A stretch of 64,000 nt of DNA from contig NZ_BMTF01000006.1 of NCBI RefSeq assembly GCF_014649535.1, forward strand, positions 169,434 to 233,433. The letters run 5' to 3'. The notes under the pieces are model-generated. The model searched no databases, had not been told where the DNA came from, and worked only from the letters and a program-made list of their open reading frames with translations. Shown one piece after another: positions 19,334 to 28,793 of the stretch. This stretch comes from Streptomyces gelaticus (GTDB lineage: Bacteria > Actinomycetota > Actinomycetes > Streptomycetales > Streptomycetaceae). The translations under genes were made by a program, and so were the position numbers. Positions within the stretch are counted from its first letter, which is position 1; each line of letters opens with the position of its first letter.

Positions 19334-20179
19334 GTGGAAGCCAACACTCGTAGCACCGGGCGTCTACCAGCTGCCTTCCTGACGCCGGGATCCTCTTCGT
19401 TCATGGATTTCCTGTCCGACCACTCGCCCGGGATGCTCCCGGGCAACAGGAACCTGCCACCGCTCCAGGGGGCAGTGGAGGCGCCGCACGGGACGACCAT
19501 CGTCGCGGCGACGTTCGGCGACGGTGTGGTCCTGGCCGGTGACCGGCGCGCGACCATGGGCAATGTGATCGCGCAGCGCGACATCGAGAAGGTCTTCCCG
19601 GCCGACGAGTACTCGGCGGTGGGCATCGCCGGCACGGCCGGGCTGGCCGTGGAGATGGTCAAGCTCTTCCAGCTGGAGCTGGAGCACTTCGAGAAGGTCG
19701 AGGGCGCCCAGCTCTCCCTGGAGGGCAAGGCGAACCGGCTCTCCACGATGATCCGCAGCAATCTGGCCATGGCCATGCAGGGGCTGGCCGTCGTCCCGCT
19801 CTTCGCAGGTTTCGACATCGACCGCGAGAAGGGCCGCATCTTCTCGTACGACGTCACCGGCGGCCGTTCCGAGGAGCACGGCTACGCGGCCACCGGCTCC
19901 GGGTCGGTCTTCGCCCGCGGCTCGATGAAGAAGCTCTACCGCCAGGACCTGACGGAGCAGGAGGCGCTCACTCTGGTGGTACAGGCGCTGTACGACGCGG
20001 CGGACGACGACTCGGCGACCGGCGGTCCGGACGTGGCCCGGCGGATCTATCCGATCGTCACCGTCATCACCGACGAGGGCTTCCGGAGGCTGGACGACGC
20101 GGAATCCTCCGAGATCGCCCGCTCCGTCCTGGAACACCGGCTGGAACAGCCCGACGGCCCGCGCGCCGCGCTGCTCTGA
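19334..20179 (+). CDS. prcB: 20S proteasome beta subunit precursor
   Basis: Catalytic subunit of the proteasome, 281 aa as precursor. Residues 1-53 are the propeptide removed on assembly; cleavage at HG|TTIVAA exposes Thr54 as the nucleophile. [19 protein letters not shown] contains the supporting Asp and Lys of the active site, and the GTAG stretch follows. GTG 19334 sits after GGAGGG. It is followed by prcA after a 58-base gap on the same strand. The core binds Arc through the PrcA ring. Confidence 0.97.
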   Translation: MEANTRSTGRLPAAFLTPGSSSFMDFLSDHSPGMLPGNRNLPPLQGAVEAPHGTTIVAATFGDGVVLAGDRRATMGNVIAQRDIEKVFPADEYSAVGIAGTAGLAVEMVKLFQLELEHFEKVEGAQLSLEGKANRLSTMIRSNLAMAMQGLAVVPLFAGFDIDREKGRIFSYDVTGGRSEEHGYAATGSGSVFARGSMKKLYRQDLTEQEALTLVVQALYDAADDDSATGGPDVARRIYPIVTVITDEGFRRLDDAESSEIARSVLEHRLEQPDGPRAALL

Positions 20180-20237
20180 CCTTCGTTCCGCTGCCTCTTC
20201 GATGCTCTCGTCACTGACAGAAAGGGACGGATAACCG

Positions 20238-21050
20238 GTGTCGACGCCGTTCTATGTCTCACCTCAGCAGGCCATGGCCGACCGGGCGGAATACGCCCGG
20301 AAGGGCATTGCCCGTGGTCGCAGCCTGGTTGTGCTGCAGTATGCCGACGGCATTGTGTTCGTCGGCGAGAACCCGTCCCGCGCGCTGCACAAGTTCAGCG
20401 AGATCTACGACCGGATCGGCTTCGCCGCTGCCGGCAAGTACAACGAGTACGAGAACCTCCGCATCGGCGGCGTGCGCTATGCCGATCTGCGCGGATACAC
20501 CTACGACCGTGACGACGTGACCGCCCGCGGGCTGGCCAACGTCTACGCGCAGACGCTGGGCACCATCTTCTCCAGTGCGGCCGAGAAGCCGTACGAGGTG
20601 GAGCTGGTGGTCGCCGAGGTGGGCGTCGCGCCCGAGGGCGACCAGATCTACCGGCTGCCGCACGACGGCTCGATCGTCGACGAGCACGGCTCGGTCGCGG
20701 TCGGCGGCAACGCCGAGCAGATCAGCACCTTCCTGGACCAGCGGCACCGCGACGGGATGACGCTCGCCGAGGCGCTGAAGCTGGCGGTGCAGGCCCTCTC
20801 GCGCGATCCCAACGGCAGCGAGCGGGAGATCCCCGCGGAGCGGCTGGAGGTCGCGGTCCTGGACCGTACACGGCCGCAGCAGCGGAAGTTCAAGCGCATC
20901 GTCGGCAGGCAGCTGGCCCGGCTGCTGGAGGCGGACGGCGGCTCCGCGCCGACGGACGCCCCCTCCGACACCGAAGAGGGTGAGGGCGGCGAGTCCGCCG
21001 CTGCGACGGATGCCCCCGAGTCCACCGACTCCGGCGGGGACGTGGAGTAA
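20238..21050 (+). CDS. prcA: 20S proteasome alpha subunit
   Basis: Forms the outer gating rings of the proteasome, 270 aa. The N-terminal gate segment [22 protein letters not shown] matches actinobacterial alpha subunits and contains the substrate-gate YVSP stretch. The core follows the proteasome fold, and the tail after about 235 is acidic and low complexity ([19 protein letters not shown]), a common streptomycete extension. GTG 20238 follows AAAGGGACGG. It ends before a hairpin terminator. Confidence 0.96.
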   Translation: MSTPFYVSPQQAMADRAEYARKGIARGRSLVVLQYADGIVFVGENPSRALHKFSEIYDRIGFAAAGKYNEYENLRIGGVRYADLRGYTYDRDDVTARGLANVYAQTLGTIFSSAAEKPYEVELVVAEVGVAPEGDQIYRLPHDGSIVDEHGSVAVGGNAEQISTFLDQRHRDGMTLAEALKLAVQALSRDPNGSEREIPAERLEVAVLDRTRPQQRKFKRIVGRQLARLLEADGGSAPTDAPSDTEEGEGGESAAATDAPESTDSGGDVE

Positions 21051-21081
21051 CCTTCCGGGGGACGCCCCACGCTGTTCCTGA

Positions 21082-21113
21082 GCCCCGGTCCGCCGCACTC
21101 GGCGGGCCGGGGC
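21082..21113. terminator. Bidirectional terminator after prcA
   Basis: 14-bp stem (one G-T pair) with a CACT loop, between the converging prcA and LacI-family genes. Confidence 0.75.
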
Positions 21114-21117
21114 ACTG

Positions 21118-22158
21118 TCATGCGTGCGGGGCGTCGGCGGGCGGGGGCGCCGACGAGCCCCGGGCCACCAGGTGCACGGGGAGGCTGCCGGGCTCGGCCG
21201 GCCGGTCGTCCAGGACCGCCAGCAGCGCCGCCATGCCGCGCTCCCCGACCTGCTCGGCGGGCAGCCGCACGGTGGTGAGCTCCGGCTCGACGGCCGTGGC
21301 CAGGGCCAGATCGTCGAAGCCGGTGACGGACAGGTCGTCGGGCACGCGGAGGCCGAGCCTGCGGGCGGCCTTGCAGGCACCCGCGGCGAGAATGTCGTCG
21401 TCGCAGACGATGGCGGTGGGCCGGGGGCCCGGGGCGGCGAGCGTGTGCTCCGCCGCGATGCGGCCCGCATGGACGTCGAGCGCCGCCGGGACGGTCCGTA
21501 CGGAGGTGCCGGGCACCATGCGCAGGGCGTCGTGGAGAGTCCGGCCGCGCACCGCGAAGGTCCAGGAGTCGACGGCCGAGGCCAGGTGGACGAAGCGACG
21601 GTGGCCGAGGCCGAGCAGATGCTCCGCCACCTGGCGCATTCCGTCGGCGATGTCCAGATTGACGCGGGCCGCGACGCCGGTGTCCGCCGGGTCGCTGTCG
21701 AGCATGACCAGCGGCAGGCCCGCGCCGCGCAGCTCGCCGAGCGCGCCGGCGGCCATGGAGGAGGCGATCACGCCGTCCAGGGAGGCGCTCGCGGAGGCGA
21801 AGGGGTCCCGGGCCGGACCGATGCCGTCCGGGGACGGGTAGAGCACGACGCCGAAGCCGTGCTCGGCGGCGACCGCGGCGGCGCCGGTGTAGACGCGGGC
21901 GAAGAACTCGTTGGTGAGCGCGGGCACGACCAGCAGCGCGGTCCTGGTGCGGCCCAGGCGCAGGTTGCGTGCGGCGAGATTGGGCCGGTAGCCGAGTTCG
22001 TGGGCGGCACGGCGCACACGTTCGGCGGTGGCCTCGGAGACCCGGCCGCGCCATTTGCCGCCGAGCACCAGGGAGACGCTGGCCTGCGAGACCCCCGCGG
22101 CCCGCGCGACGTCGCGGCTGGTGGGCCGGGTCGGGGCGGGCTGTGCTGCGCTGGTCAC
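21118..22158 (-). CDS. LacI-family transcriptional regulator
   Basis: 346-aa repressor. The N-terminal helix-turn-helix is TSRDVARAAGVSQASVSLVLG and a hinge helix follows (YRPNLAARNLR). The rest is a periplasmic-binding-protein-like sensor domain with VIASSMAAGALGEL and FDDLALATAV, the usual LacI landmarks. The frame is open to a GTG at 22215, but GTG 22158 is preceded by a full GGAGGT with 4 bases between and is the better start. It is divergent from an MFS exporter; the TACGTAT/ATACGTA repeat at 22220-22246 between them is the likely operator. The ligand is unknown, presumably a sugar or related metabolite. Confidence 0.88.
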   Translation of the reverse strand: MTSAAQPAPTRPTSRDVARAAGVSQASVSLVLGGKWRGRVSEATAERVRRAAHELGYRPNLAARNLRLGRTRTALLVVPALTNEFFARVYTGAAAVAAEHGFGVVLYPSPDGIGPARDPFASASASLDGVIASSMAAGALGELRGAGLPLVMLDSDPADTGVAARVNLDIADGMRQVAEHLLGLGHRRFVHLASAVDSWTFAVRGRTLHDALRMVPGTSVRTVPAALDVHAGRIAAEHTLAAPGPRPTAIVCDDDILAAGACKAARRLGLRVPDDLSVTGFDDLALATAVEPELTTVRLPAEQVGERGMAALLAVLDDRPAEPGSLPVHLVARGSSAPPPADAPHA

Positions 22159-22219
22159 GGGGACCTCCGGGCCGGTCGGGGCAGGCGCCGTGAGGTGGAC
22201 CTGCGGACTGGGCACATGG

Positions 22220-22246
22220 TACGTATGAACCTCGACGTTATACGTA
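22220..22246. promoter_or_regulatory. Candidate operator between LacI gene and MFS gene
   Basis: Perfect 7-bp inverted repeat TACGTAT / ATACGTA with 13 bases between, in an AT-rich island of an otherwise GC-rich gap. Both arms resemble -10 elements, so a bound regulator would block both divergent promoters. Confidence 0.6.
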
Positions 22247-22292
22247 AAACCTCGGGGTCGCCGGACCGCTCGGGGGAGAGGGGCGACGGGAC

Positions 22293-23552
22293 ATGGCGGC
22301 GGGATATCTGGACATCCTCCGGGCGCGGCACGCCGCCCGGCTGCTGGCGGGAACCCTGGTGGGGCGGCTGCCGAGCGGCACCGCCCACATCGCGATCGTG
22401 CTCTTCACCAGGGCCGAGGGCGGCAGCTACACCCTCGCCGGAGCGCTCGCGGCCGTCTACGGGCTGGCCACCGCGGTCGGCCAGCCGCTGCTGGGCCGCG
22501 CCGTCGACCTGTACGGCCAGCCACGCGTCCAGCTCCCGGCCGCCGTGGTGTCGGCGCTCGGCATGGCCGTGCTGGCCCTGGCGGGCCTGGGATCGCTGCC
22601 GTTGGCCTACGCGGCGGTGACGGTGGCCGGCGTCTTCACACCGCCGCTGGAGGGCGGTCTGCGGGCCCTGTGGCCGAGTGTGCTGGGCGGTGAGGACCGG
22701 GTGCACCGGGCGTATGCCATGGACGCGGTCGCCCAGGAGGTCATGTTCACCGTGGGCCCCCTGCTGGTGACGCTGCTGGTCTCCCTGTGGTCGCCCGCCG
22801 CCGCCCTGCTCGTCATCAACGCGATAGGCGTCCTGGGGGCGCTCTCCGTCGTCCTCTCCGAGCCCTCCCGGGCCTGGCGCTCGGCACCCCGCGAGGCGCA
22901 CTGGCTGGGCGCACTGCGCTCGCCGGGGCTGCTGGCACTGCTCGGGGCGTTCTTCTTCGTCGGACTCGCGCTGGGCTCGATCACGGTGGCCGGTGTGGCC
23001 TACGCCGACGACCACGGACGGGAGTCGGTGTACGGCTGGCTGATGGCCGCGCTCGGGCTGGGCGCGCTGATCGGCGGCGCGGTCTACGGGGCACGGCAGT
23101 GGGCCGGGGCGCCGGAGCGCCGGCTGCGGGTCATCGTCGCGCTGCTGGCACTGGGCTACCTGCCGCTGATGCTGACCCCCGGAGTGGTCGCCATGACCGC
23201 ACTGGCGGCACTGGCCGGAGTCTTTCTGGCACCCGCCATCGCGTGCTCCTTCATCGTGGTCGACCGGCATGCCCCGCAGGGCACCGTGACCGAAGCGTTC
23301 TCCTGGCTGGTGACGACCTTCGGGGTCGGTGCTGCGGCGGGAACGGCCGTGGCGGGCCCGGCGGTCGAGCTGGGCGGCACCTCGTGGAGTTTCGCCGTCG
23401 CCGCCGCCGGTGGAGTGGCGGCGCTGCTCGTCCTGCTGGCGACGGGAAGGGTACTGACAGTTCCCGGGCGCACGGCCGTTGCCGTACGGGGATCGGAAAA
23501 TGATCGAAACGGTGCTGTCGAACCCGGTTTCAGCTCAGGCCATCAGGCGTAA
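22293..23552 (+). CDS. MFS transporter
   Basis: Major-facilitator membrane protein, 419 aa, about 12 hydrophobic segments in two halves with a basic loop near residue 200 (SRAWRSAPREAHW). The sequence after the second helix, GRAVDLYGQPRVQL, corresponds to the cytoplasmic loop-2 motif of MFS carriers. ATG 22293 lies downstream of GAGAGGGG. It is divergent from the LacI-family gene and presumably controlled by it. Its TAA stop falls inside the -10 element of pafA. The substrate cannot be told from sequence. Confidence 0.85.
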   Translation: MAAGYLDILRARHAARLLAGTLVGRLPSGTAHIAIVLFTRAEGGSYTLAGALAAVYGLATAVGQPLLGRAVDLYGQPRVQLPAAVVSALGMAVLALAGLGSLPLAYAAVTVAGVFTPPLEGGLRALWPSVLGGEDRVHRAYAMDAVAQEVMFTVGPLLVTLLVSLWSPAAALLVINAIGVLGALSVVLSEPSRAWRSAPREAHWLGALRSPGLLALLGAFFFVGLALGSITVAGVAYADDHGRESVYGWLMAALGLGALIGGAVYGARQWAGAPERRLRVIVALLALGYLPLMLTPGVVAMTALAALAGVFLAPAIACSFIVVDRHAPQGTVTEAFSWLVTTFGVGAAAGTAVAGPAVELGGTSWSFAVAAAGGVAALLVLLATGRVLTVPGRTAVAVRGSENDRNGAVEPGFSSGHQA

Positions 23553-23561
23553 TGTTCTGTC
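23550..23561 (+). promoter_or_regulatory. pafA: Leaderless promoter of pafA
   Basis: TAATGT at 23550-23555, then 6 bases, then the pafA ATG at 23562. The first three bases of the element are the stop codon of the MFS gene. No ribosome site is present. Confidence 0.6.
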
Positions 23562-24923
23562 ATGGACCGCCGCATTTTCGGGCTGGAGAACGAGTACGGC
23601 GTCACGTGCACGTTCAGGGGACAGCGCCGACTGTCCCCTGATGAAGTGGCGCGCTACCTCTTCCGCCGTGTTGTGTCATGGGGCCGCAGCAGCAATGTCT
23701 TTCTGCGGAACGGCGCCCGCCTCTACCTCGACGTGGGATCGCATCCGGAATATGCAACCCCCGAATGCGACAACCTGACCGAACTGGTCACCCACGACAA
23801 GGCCGGCGAGCGCATTCTCGAAGGTCTGCTCGTCGATGCCGAACGCCGCCTGCACGAGGAGGGAATCGCGGGCGACGTATATCTCTTCAAGAACAACACC
23901 GACTCGGCGGGAAACTCCTACGGATGCCATGAGAACTACCTCGTGGCCCGGCACGGAGAATTCTCCCGGCTCGCGGACATCCTCATTCCCTTCCTCGTCA
24001 CGAGGCAACTGATCTGCGGCGCGGGCAAGGTGCTGCAGACCCCCCGGGGCGCGGTCTACTGCGTCAGCCAGCGTGCCGAGCACATCTGGGAGGGCGTCAG
24101 TTCCGCGACCACGCGATCCCGCCCGATCATCAATACACGTGACGAACCGCACGCGGACGCGGAGCGCTACCGCCGCCTCCACGTCATCGTCGGTGACTCC
24201 AACATGTCCGAGACGACCATGCTGCTCAAGGTCGGTGCGACCGACCTGGTGCTTCGCATGATCGAAGCGGGCACGGTGATGCGGGATCTGACGCTGGAGA
24301 ACCCGATCCGGGCGATCCGCGAGGTCAGCCACGACACCACGGGGCAGCGCAAGGTGCGCCTGGCCAGCGGCCGAGAGGCGTCCGCCATCGAGGTGCAGCG
24401 CGAGTACTACGAGAAGGCCGTCGACTTCGTCGACCGCCGCGGCATCCGCACCGGCACCGTCGCCCGGGTCCTGGAGCTCTGGGGCCGCACCCTCGACGCG
24501 GTCGAGGCCGAGGACCTCGACCGGATCGAGACCGAGATCGACTGGGTGATGAAGTACAAGCTCATCGAGCGGTACCGGGCCAAGCACAACATGACCATGT
24601 CGCACCCGCGGGTCGCCCAGATAGACCTCGCGTACCACGACATCCACCGCCGTCGCGGCCTGTACTACCTGCTGGAGCGCAAGGGGCAGGCCGCCCGCGT
24701 CTGCAACGACCTGAAGATCTTCGAGGGCAAGTCCGTGCCCCCGCAGACGACCAGGGCGCGGCTGCGCGGCGACTTCATCCGCAGGGCGCAGGAGCAGCGG
24801 CGGGACTTCACCGTCGACTGGGTCCACCTCAAGCTCAACGACCAGGCGCAACGCACCGTGTTGTGCAAGGACCCGTTCCGTTCGGTCGACGACCGTGTGG
24901 AGAAATTGATCGCGGGTATGTGA
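23562..24923 (+). CDS. pafA: Pup--protein ligase
   Basis: ATP-dependent ligase joining deamidated Pup to target lysines; glutamine-synthetase-like, 453 aa, the usual PafA length. The start [16 protein letters not shown] carries the conserved catalytic Glu residues. Further matches are [20 protein letters not shown] for nucleotide binding, [19 protein letters not shown], and a C-terminal domain with [14 protein letters not shown]. It lacks the Dop-specific insertion present in the gene at 17240. It is separated from prcA by the LacI/MFS pair, which is not the mycobacterial arrangement. Confidence 0.96.
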   Translation: MDRRIFGLENEYGVTCTFRGQRRLSPDEVARYLFRRVVSWGRSSNVFLRNGARLYLDVGSHPEYATPECDNLTELVTHDKAGERILEGLLVDAERRLHEEGIAGDVYLFKNNTDSAGNSYGCHENYLVARHGEFSRLADILIPFLVTRQLICGAGKVLQTPRGAVYCVSQRAEHIWEGVSSATTRSRPIINTRDEPHADAERYRRLHVIVGDSNMSETTMLLKVGATDLVLRMIEAGTVMRDLTLENPIRAIREVSHDTTGQRKVRLASGREASAIEVQREYYEKAVDFVDRRGIRTGTVARVLELWGRTLDAVEAEDLDRIETEIDWVMKYKLIERYRAKHNMTMSHPRVAQIDLAYHDIHRRRGLYYLLERKGQAARVCNDLKIFEGKSVPPQTTRARLRGDFIRRAQEQRRDFTVDWVHLKLNDQAQRTVLCKDPFRSVDDRVEKLIAGM

Positions 24924-24960
24924 GCCGGCGCAGGACGATCCCGGCCACCGGCGCGACGCG

Positions 24961-24987
24961 GGCCCCGTACGTTCCTCGTACGGGGCC
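24961..24987 (+). terminator. Terminator after pafA
   Basis: Perfect 11-bp stem GGCCCCGTACG / CGTACGGGGCC with a 5-base loop, 37 bases after the pafA stop. A TAGAGT at 25000-25005 follows and probably starts the FKBP transcript. Confidence 0.75.
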
Positions 24988-25049
24988 CCGCGTACGCCCT
25001 AGAGTGTCGGGGACTCAACCAACCGTGCCGTCTGAGATCTGAGGAACAA

Positions 25050-25997
25050 GTGCGCCGACTTGCCGGCCTTCTCGTCGTCCCCCTGTTGCTGCTGACAGCG
25101 GGCTGCGGCGACGAAAAGGAATCCGCTTCCGTTTCCGCTTCCGCCGCGTCGAAGGACGGGTTCCCCGCGATCACCGCGGGTGCGAAATTCGGTGAGAAGC
25201 CGACCCTGGCCAAGGGCACGGGGAACCCGCCCAAGGAGCTGAAGACCAGAGTCGTCAGCCCGGGAGACGGCGCCACGCTCAAGAACGGCGACGCGATCCA
25301 GGTCAACTACCTCGGTCAGTCCTGGGACTCGGACAAGCCCTTCGACAACAGCTTCGACCGCAAGCAGCCGTTCGATCTGACCCTCGGCGCCGGCATGGTC
25401 ATCCAGGGCTGGGACAAGGGCCTCGTCGGCCAGAAGGTCGGCAGCAGGGTCCAGCTGGTCATTCCGCCGGACCTCGGTTACGGCGCCCAGGGCCAGGGCG
25501 ACATCAAGCCCAACGCCACGCTCGTCTTCGTCGTCGACGTCCTGAAGGCGACGCAGATCCCGGCTTCCGCCAAGGGCACCGAGGTCGCCCAGGACAACAT
25601 CGACCTGCCGAAGGTCGGCACCAACACGGACGGCAAGGCTCCCAAGGTCACCGTCCCGACCAAGAGCGACCCGCCGACGAAGCTGGTCTCCAACTACATC
25701 CTGGAGTCCAAGGGCGATGTCGTGAAGGACACCGACAGCGTCGTCGTGAACTACGTCGCACTGACGTGGAAGGACGGCAAGACCTTCGACAGCACCTACG
25801 CCACGGGCAAGACACAGACCTTCCCGCTCGACCAGGTGACCCTGAAGGGGCTGAAGAACGGCCTGGTCGGCAAGAAGATCGGCAGCCGGGTGCTGCTCGT
25901 CATCCCGCCGGACCAGGGGTTCGGTGACAAGGCGCAGCAGACCATCCCTGCCAAGTCCACGCTGGTCTTCGCCGTGGACCTCCTGGCGAAGATGTAA
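25050..25997 (+). CDS. Lipoprotein with two FKBP-type peptidyl-prolyl isomerase domains
   Basis: Exported lipid-anchored folding factor, 315 aa. The signal peptide ends in LLTAGC with Cys19 lipidated. The linker is Ser/Ala-rich. The first FKBP domain (about 65-170) carries VIQGWDKGLVGQKVGSRVQL and IPPDLGYG. The second (about 200-315) carries LKGLKNGLVGKKIGSRVLL and IPPDQGFG. Both keep the family's turn sequences, though the second lacks the active-site Trp of QGWDKG (it has KGLKNG), so it may have weaker isomerase activity. GTG 25050 follows GAGGAAC. It is followed by a single-domain cytoplasmic FKBP. Confidence 0.9.
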   Translation: MRRLAGLLVVPLLLLTAGCGDEKESASVSASAASKDGFPAITAGAKFGEKPTLAKGTGNPPKELKTRVVSPGDGATLKNGDAIQVNYLGQSWDSDKPFDNSFDRKQPFDLTLGAGMVIQGWDKGLVGQKVGSRVQLVIPPDLGYGAQGQGDIKPNATLVFVVDVLKATQIPASAKGTEVAQDNIDLPKVGTNTDGKAPKVTVPTKSDPPTKLVSNYILESKGDVVKDTDSVVVNYVALTWKDGKTFDSTYATGKTQTFPLDQVTLKGLKNGLVGKKIGSRVLLVIPPDQGFGDKAQQTIPAKSTLVFAVDLLAKM

Positions 25998-26043
25998 GAC
26001 TGTCCCGGTTGCCCAGTAGTTCATCAGTTAGAGGAGCAAGTCA

Positions 26044-26418
26044 GTGAGCATCGAGAAGCCCGAGATCGACTTCCCGGGTGGCGAGCCGCCGGCCGATCTG
26101 GAGATCAAGGACATCTGGGAGGGCGACGGCCCGGTCGCCGAGGCCGGTGCCACCGTCTCCGTCCACTACGTGGGCGTGGCCTTCTCCACCGGCGAGGAGT
26201 TCGACGCCTCCTGGAACCGCGGCACCCCGCTGCAGTTCCAGCTCGGTGCCGGCCAGGTCATCGCCGGCTGGGACAAGGGCGTACAGGGCATGAAGGTCGG
26301 CGGCCGTCGCCAGCTGACCATTCCCGCGCACCTCGCCTACGGCGACCGCGGCGCCGGTGGCGGCCGCATCGCGCCCGGCGAGACGCTGATCTTCGTCTGC
26401 GACCTGGTCGCCGTCTGA
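26044..26418 (+). CDS. Cytoplasmic FKBP-type peptidyl-prolyl isomerase
   Basis: Single FKBP domain, 124 aa, no signal peptide. Active-site residues are visible in VSVHYVGV, FDASWNRG, VIAGWDKGVQGMKVGGRRQL and IPAHLAYGDRG. GTG 26044 follows GAGGAGCAA. It lies 46 bases after the lipoprotein gene, so the two are probably co-transcribed and terminate at the strong hairpin just downstream. Confidence 0.93.
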   Translation: MSIEKPEIDFPGGEPPADLEIKDIWEGDGPVAEAGATVSVHYVGVAFSTGEEFDASWNRGTPLQFQLGAGQVIAGWDKGVQGMKVGGRRQLTIPAHLAYGDRGAGGGRIAPGETLIFVCDLVAV

Positions 26419-26436
26419 TCCGCATCCGTGCGATAC

Positions 26437-26466
26437 GAGGGCCCGTGCCGCAAGGCACGGGCCCTC
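26437..26466 (+). terminator. Intrinsic terminator after the FKBP genes
   Basis: 13-bp stem GAGGGCCCGTGCC / GGCACGGGCCCTC capped by a GCAA (GNRA) tetraloop and followed by GCTTTTG. One of the few hairpins here with a T-rich tail. Confidence 0.85.
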
Positions 26467-26531
26467 GCTTTTGTCCCGACACCGCGTAGCGGTACGGTCG
26501 AGCGTCGTAGGGCGAAACAGAAAGGGCATCG

Positions 26532-27485
26532 ATGGCGATTGCCAAGGCCGAGCGGCTGATGAACCTGGCGCTGTGCCTGCTGGGGACCCGCCGTCCGCTC
26601 AGCAAGCGCGAGCTGCGCGGATCCATCGAGGCCTACCTGGAAGGGGGCTCCGACGACGCCTTCAACCGGATGTTCGAGCGCGACAAGGACGACCTGCGCG
26701 AGCTCGGCCTGATCATCGAGACCGTGGAGAACCTGGACGGCGAGACGGGGTATCTCGCCCGCCGCGACAGCAATCGGCTGCCCCCGATCACGCTGGACGC
26801 CGAGGAGGCCGCCGCGCTCGGGCTGGCCGCCAAGGTCTGGCAGCAGGCACGGCTGGCCGGCGCGGCCAGCGGTGCGCTGCAGAAGCTGCGGGCCGCCGGG
26901 ATGCCGGAGGCCGAGGACGCGTACGAGGTGCACAGTGCCCTCGAACCGCGCATCCCCGTCCACGAGGCGGCGTTCGAACCGCTGATGCTGGCCTGTCGTG
27001 ACCGCCGCCCGGTGACCTTCGACTACCGCAAGGGCAACGCCGCCAAGCCCGAACAGCGCCAGGTCGAGCCGTGGACCCTGGAGTGCTGGCGCGGACACTG
27101 GTACCTGGCCGGCTGGGACCGGGACCGCAGTGCCGAGCGGGTGTTCCGGCTCTCCAGGATCACCGGCCGGGTCCGCTCCCGCGCCGGGGTGTTCACCGCC
27201 GAGGTGCCCGACGTCGTGACCGTGCGCGAGACGGTAGAGAGCTGGGCGGGGGAGACGGCCACCAGGACCGCGCTGATCAGGCTGCGCACCGGTGCCGGCT
27301 ACCCGCTGCGCTCCCGCGCCGTGTCGGTCCGGGAACTCGGCAACGGCTGGGACGAGTTGGAGATTCCGTACGGACACGGTCTGGACGCCTGGCTCGTCGA
27401 GTTCGGTCCGGACGTCGTCGTACAGGAACCCGCCGACCTGCGGGCCGATGTGGTGGACCGGCTGCGCGCCGTGGCCAAGGACTGA
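26532..27485 (+). CDS. pafB: WYL-domain transcription regulator PafB
   Basis: 317 aa, DeoR-like helix-turn-helix at the N-terminus (about 1-75, SKRELRGSIEAYLEG and FERDKDDLRELG), then a WYL domain around 150-240 (VTFDYRKG, WYLAGWDRDRSAERVFRLSRI) and a WCX extension to the end. ATG 26532 follows GAAAGG. With the next gene it forms the PafBC heterodimer, which activates DNA-damage genes in mycobacteria; the same role is likely here but not shown. Its position after pafA is conserved. Confidence 0.9.
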   Translation: MAIAKAERLMNLALCLLGTRRPLSKRELRGSIEAYLEGGSDDAFNRMFERDKDDLRELGLIIETVENLDGETGYLARRDSNRLPPITLDAEEAAALGLAAKVWQQARLAGAASGALQKLRAAGMPEAEDAYEVHSALEPRIPVHEAAFEPLMLACRDRRPVTFDYRKGNAAKPEQRQVEPWTLECWRGHWYLAGWDRDRSAERVFRLSRITGRVRSRAGVFTAEVPDVVTVRETVESWAGETATRTALIRLRTGAGYPLRSRAVSVRELGNGWDELEIPYGHGLDAWLVEFGPDVVVQEPADLRADVVDRLRAVAKD

Positions 27486-27501
27486 GAGAGAAACGGCACC
27501 C

Positions 27502-28458
27502 ATGGCCACGAACGCGATCGACCAGACCCGCCGGATGCTCTCCCTGGTGACCTATCTGCGCGAGCGCCCGGGCGCCCATGTCCAGGACGTCGCCCGCGCC
27601 TTCGGGATCACCGAGGACGAGCTGATCTCGGACCTCGACGTGCTGCCCATGTGCGGTACGAGCTTCCGCGGCGGGGACCTGCTGGACATCGACACCGACG
27701 GCGACCGCATCTGGTGGCACAACCCGGACGACGTCGCCGAGCCGCTGCGGCTCGCGGCCGACGAGGCGACGGCCCTGCTGGTCGCCGCCCGCGCCGTGGC
27801 CACGCTGCCGGGGCTGCGCGAGAGCGACCGGCAGGCGCTGCTGCGGGCGACCGCGAAGCTGGAGACCGCGGCCGGCGAGGTGGGGGCGGCGAGCTCGCGG
27901 CTCTCGGTCACCTTCGAGTCCGAGGGCGGCGTGTTCGCCGATGTGGACCGGGCGATCTCGGAGCGGCGCCGGCTCTGGCTGCGCTACTACTCTCCCGCGC
28001 GCGACGAGCTCACCGAGCGCGAGGTGGACCCGATCCGGCTGTTCGCCGTGGGGCACACCTACATGGAGGCCTGGTGCAGGTCGTCCGAGGACCGGCGTAC
28101 GTTCCGGCTCGACCGGGTCGCCGAGATCCGGCTGCTGGACGAGCCGGCCGCGCCGCCCGAGCTGGAGCTGCGGGATCTGTCCGAGGGGCTCGTCCAGCCG
28201 GCCGCCGAGGACCCGGAGGTCGTCGTCGAGGTGGGCCCCGGCGGACGCTGGGTCGCCGAGTACTACCCGCACGACAGCGCACAGGAACTGCCCGACGGCG
28301 GACTGCGGATCGCCCTGCGCACCCCCGACCCGGCCTCGCTGCGCCGGCTCGCGCTGCGACTGGGTGGCGAGGGCCGCATCGTCTCCCCGCCGGAGCTGGC
28401 GCGGAGCGCACAGCAGGCGGCCCGTGCGGCGCTCGCCGCGTACGACGTACAGGTCTGA
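27502..28458 (+). CDS. pafC: WYL-domain transcription regulator PafC
   Basis: 318 aa, paralogous to PafB with the same layout: N-terminal winged helix (about 1-65, ARAFGITEDELISDLDVLPMCG), WYL domain (about 150-225, LWLRYYSPARDELTEREVDP and YMEAWCRSSEDRRTFRLDRV) and WCX tail. ATG 27502 lies 16 bases after the pafB stop, so translation is probably coupled. The pair arose by duplication and acts together in known cases. Confidence 0.9.
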   Translation: MATNAIDQTRRMLSLVTYLRERPGAHVQDVARAFGITEDELISDLDVLPMCGTSFRGGDLLDIDTDGDRIWWHNPDDVAEPLRLAADEATALLVAARAVATLPGLRESDRQALLRATAKLETAAGEVGAASSRLSVTFESEGGVFADVDRAISERRRLWLRYYSPARDELTEREVDPIRLFAVGHTYMEAWCRSSEDRRTFRLDRVAEIRLLDEPAAPPELELRDLSEGLVQPAAEDPEVVVEVGPGGRWVAEYYPHDSAQELPDGGLRIALRTPDPASLRRLALRLGGEGRIVSPPELARSAQQAARAALAAYDVQV

Positions 28459-28477
28459 GCGGAAACCTGAGGGAGAT

Positions 28478-28774
28478 ATGAGCAATATGTCTGTGGTGTC
28501 AGGTGTTCCGACCGTGGTGGTGCCCGAGTCCGTACGGTTCAAGGCGGCCTGCCCGGACTGCCGCGAGCGGTTCGAACTGGCCGCGGCCGCCATCCGGCTG
28601 GCCGTGGGGGCGAGCCGCCGGACGACGTTCTACTCCTTCACCTGTCCGCAGTGCGGCGCGGCCGTCCGCAAGCCTGCCGGGGAGCGGATAGTCGAGCTCC
28701 TCAGCCGGGGCGGGGTGCGGACGCTGCGCCTCCACACCGGCAACCAGTCCTCCTCCACGCCGTCGGCCCCCTAG
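28478..28774 (+). CDS. Small zinc-ribbon-like protein, function unknown
   Basis: 98 aa. Two CxxC pairs (CPDC near residue 25 and CPQC near residue 56) with about 28 residues between could bind one zinc ion. The C-terminal third is basic and Ser/Thr-rich. ATG 28478 follows GAGGGAG. It sits 19 bases after pafC and 19 bases before a small membrane protein, in one transcription unit that leads to tatA. I do not recognise a characterised family; a role as a small nucleic-acid- or protein-binding adaptor is speculation. Confidence 0.75.
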   Translation: MSNMSVVSGVPTVVVPESVRFKAACPDCRERFELAAAAIRLAVGASRRTTFYSFTCPQCGAAVRKPAGERIVELLSRGGVRTLRLHTGNQSSSTPSAP

Positions 28775-28793
28775 ACACATCGAGGCTCTGCGC

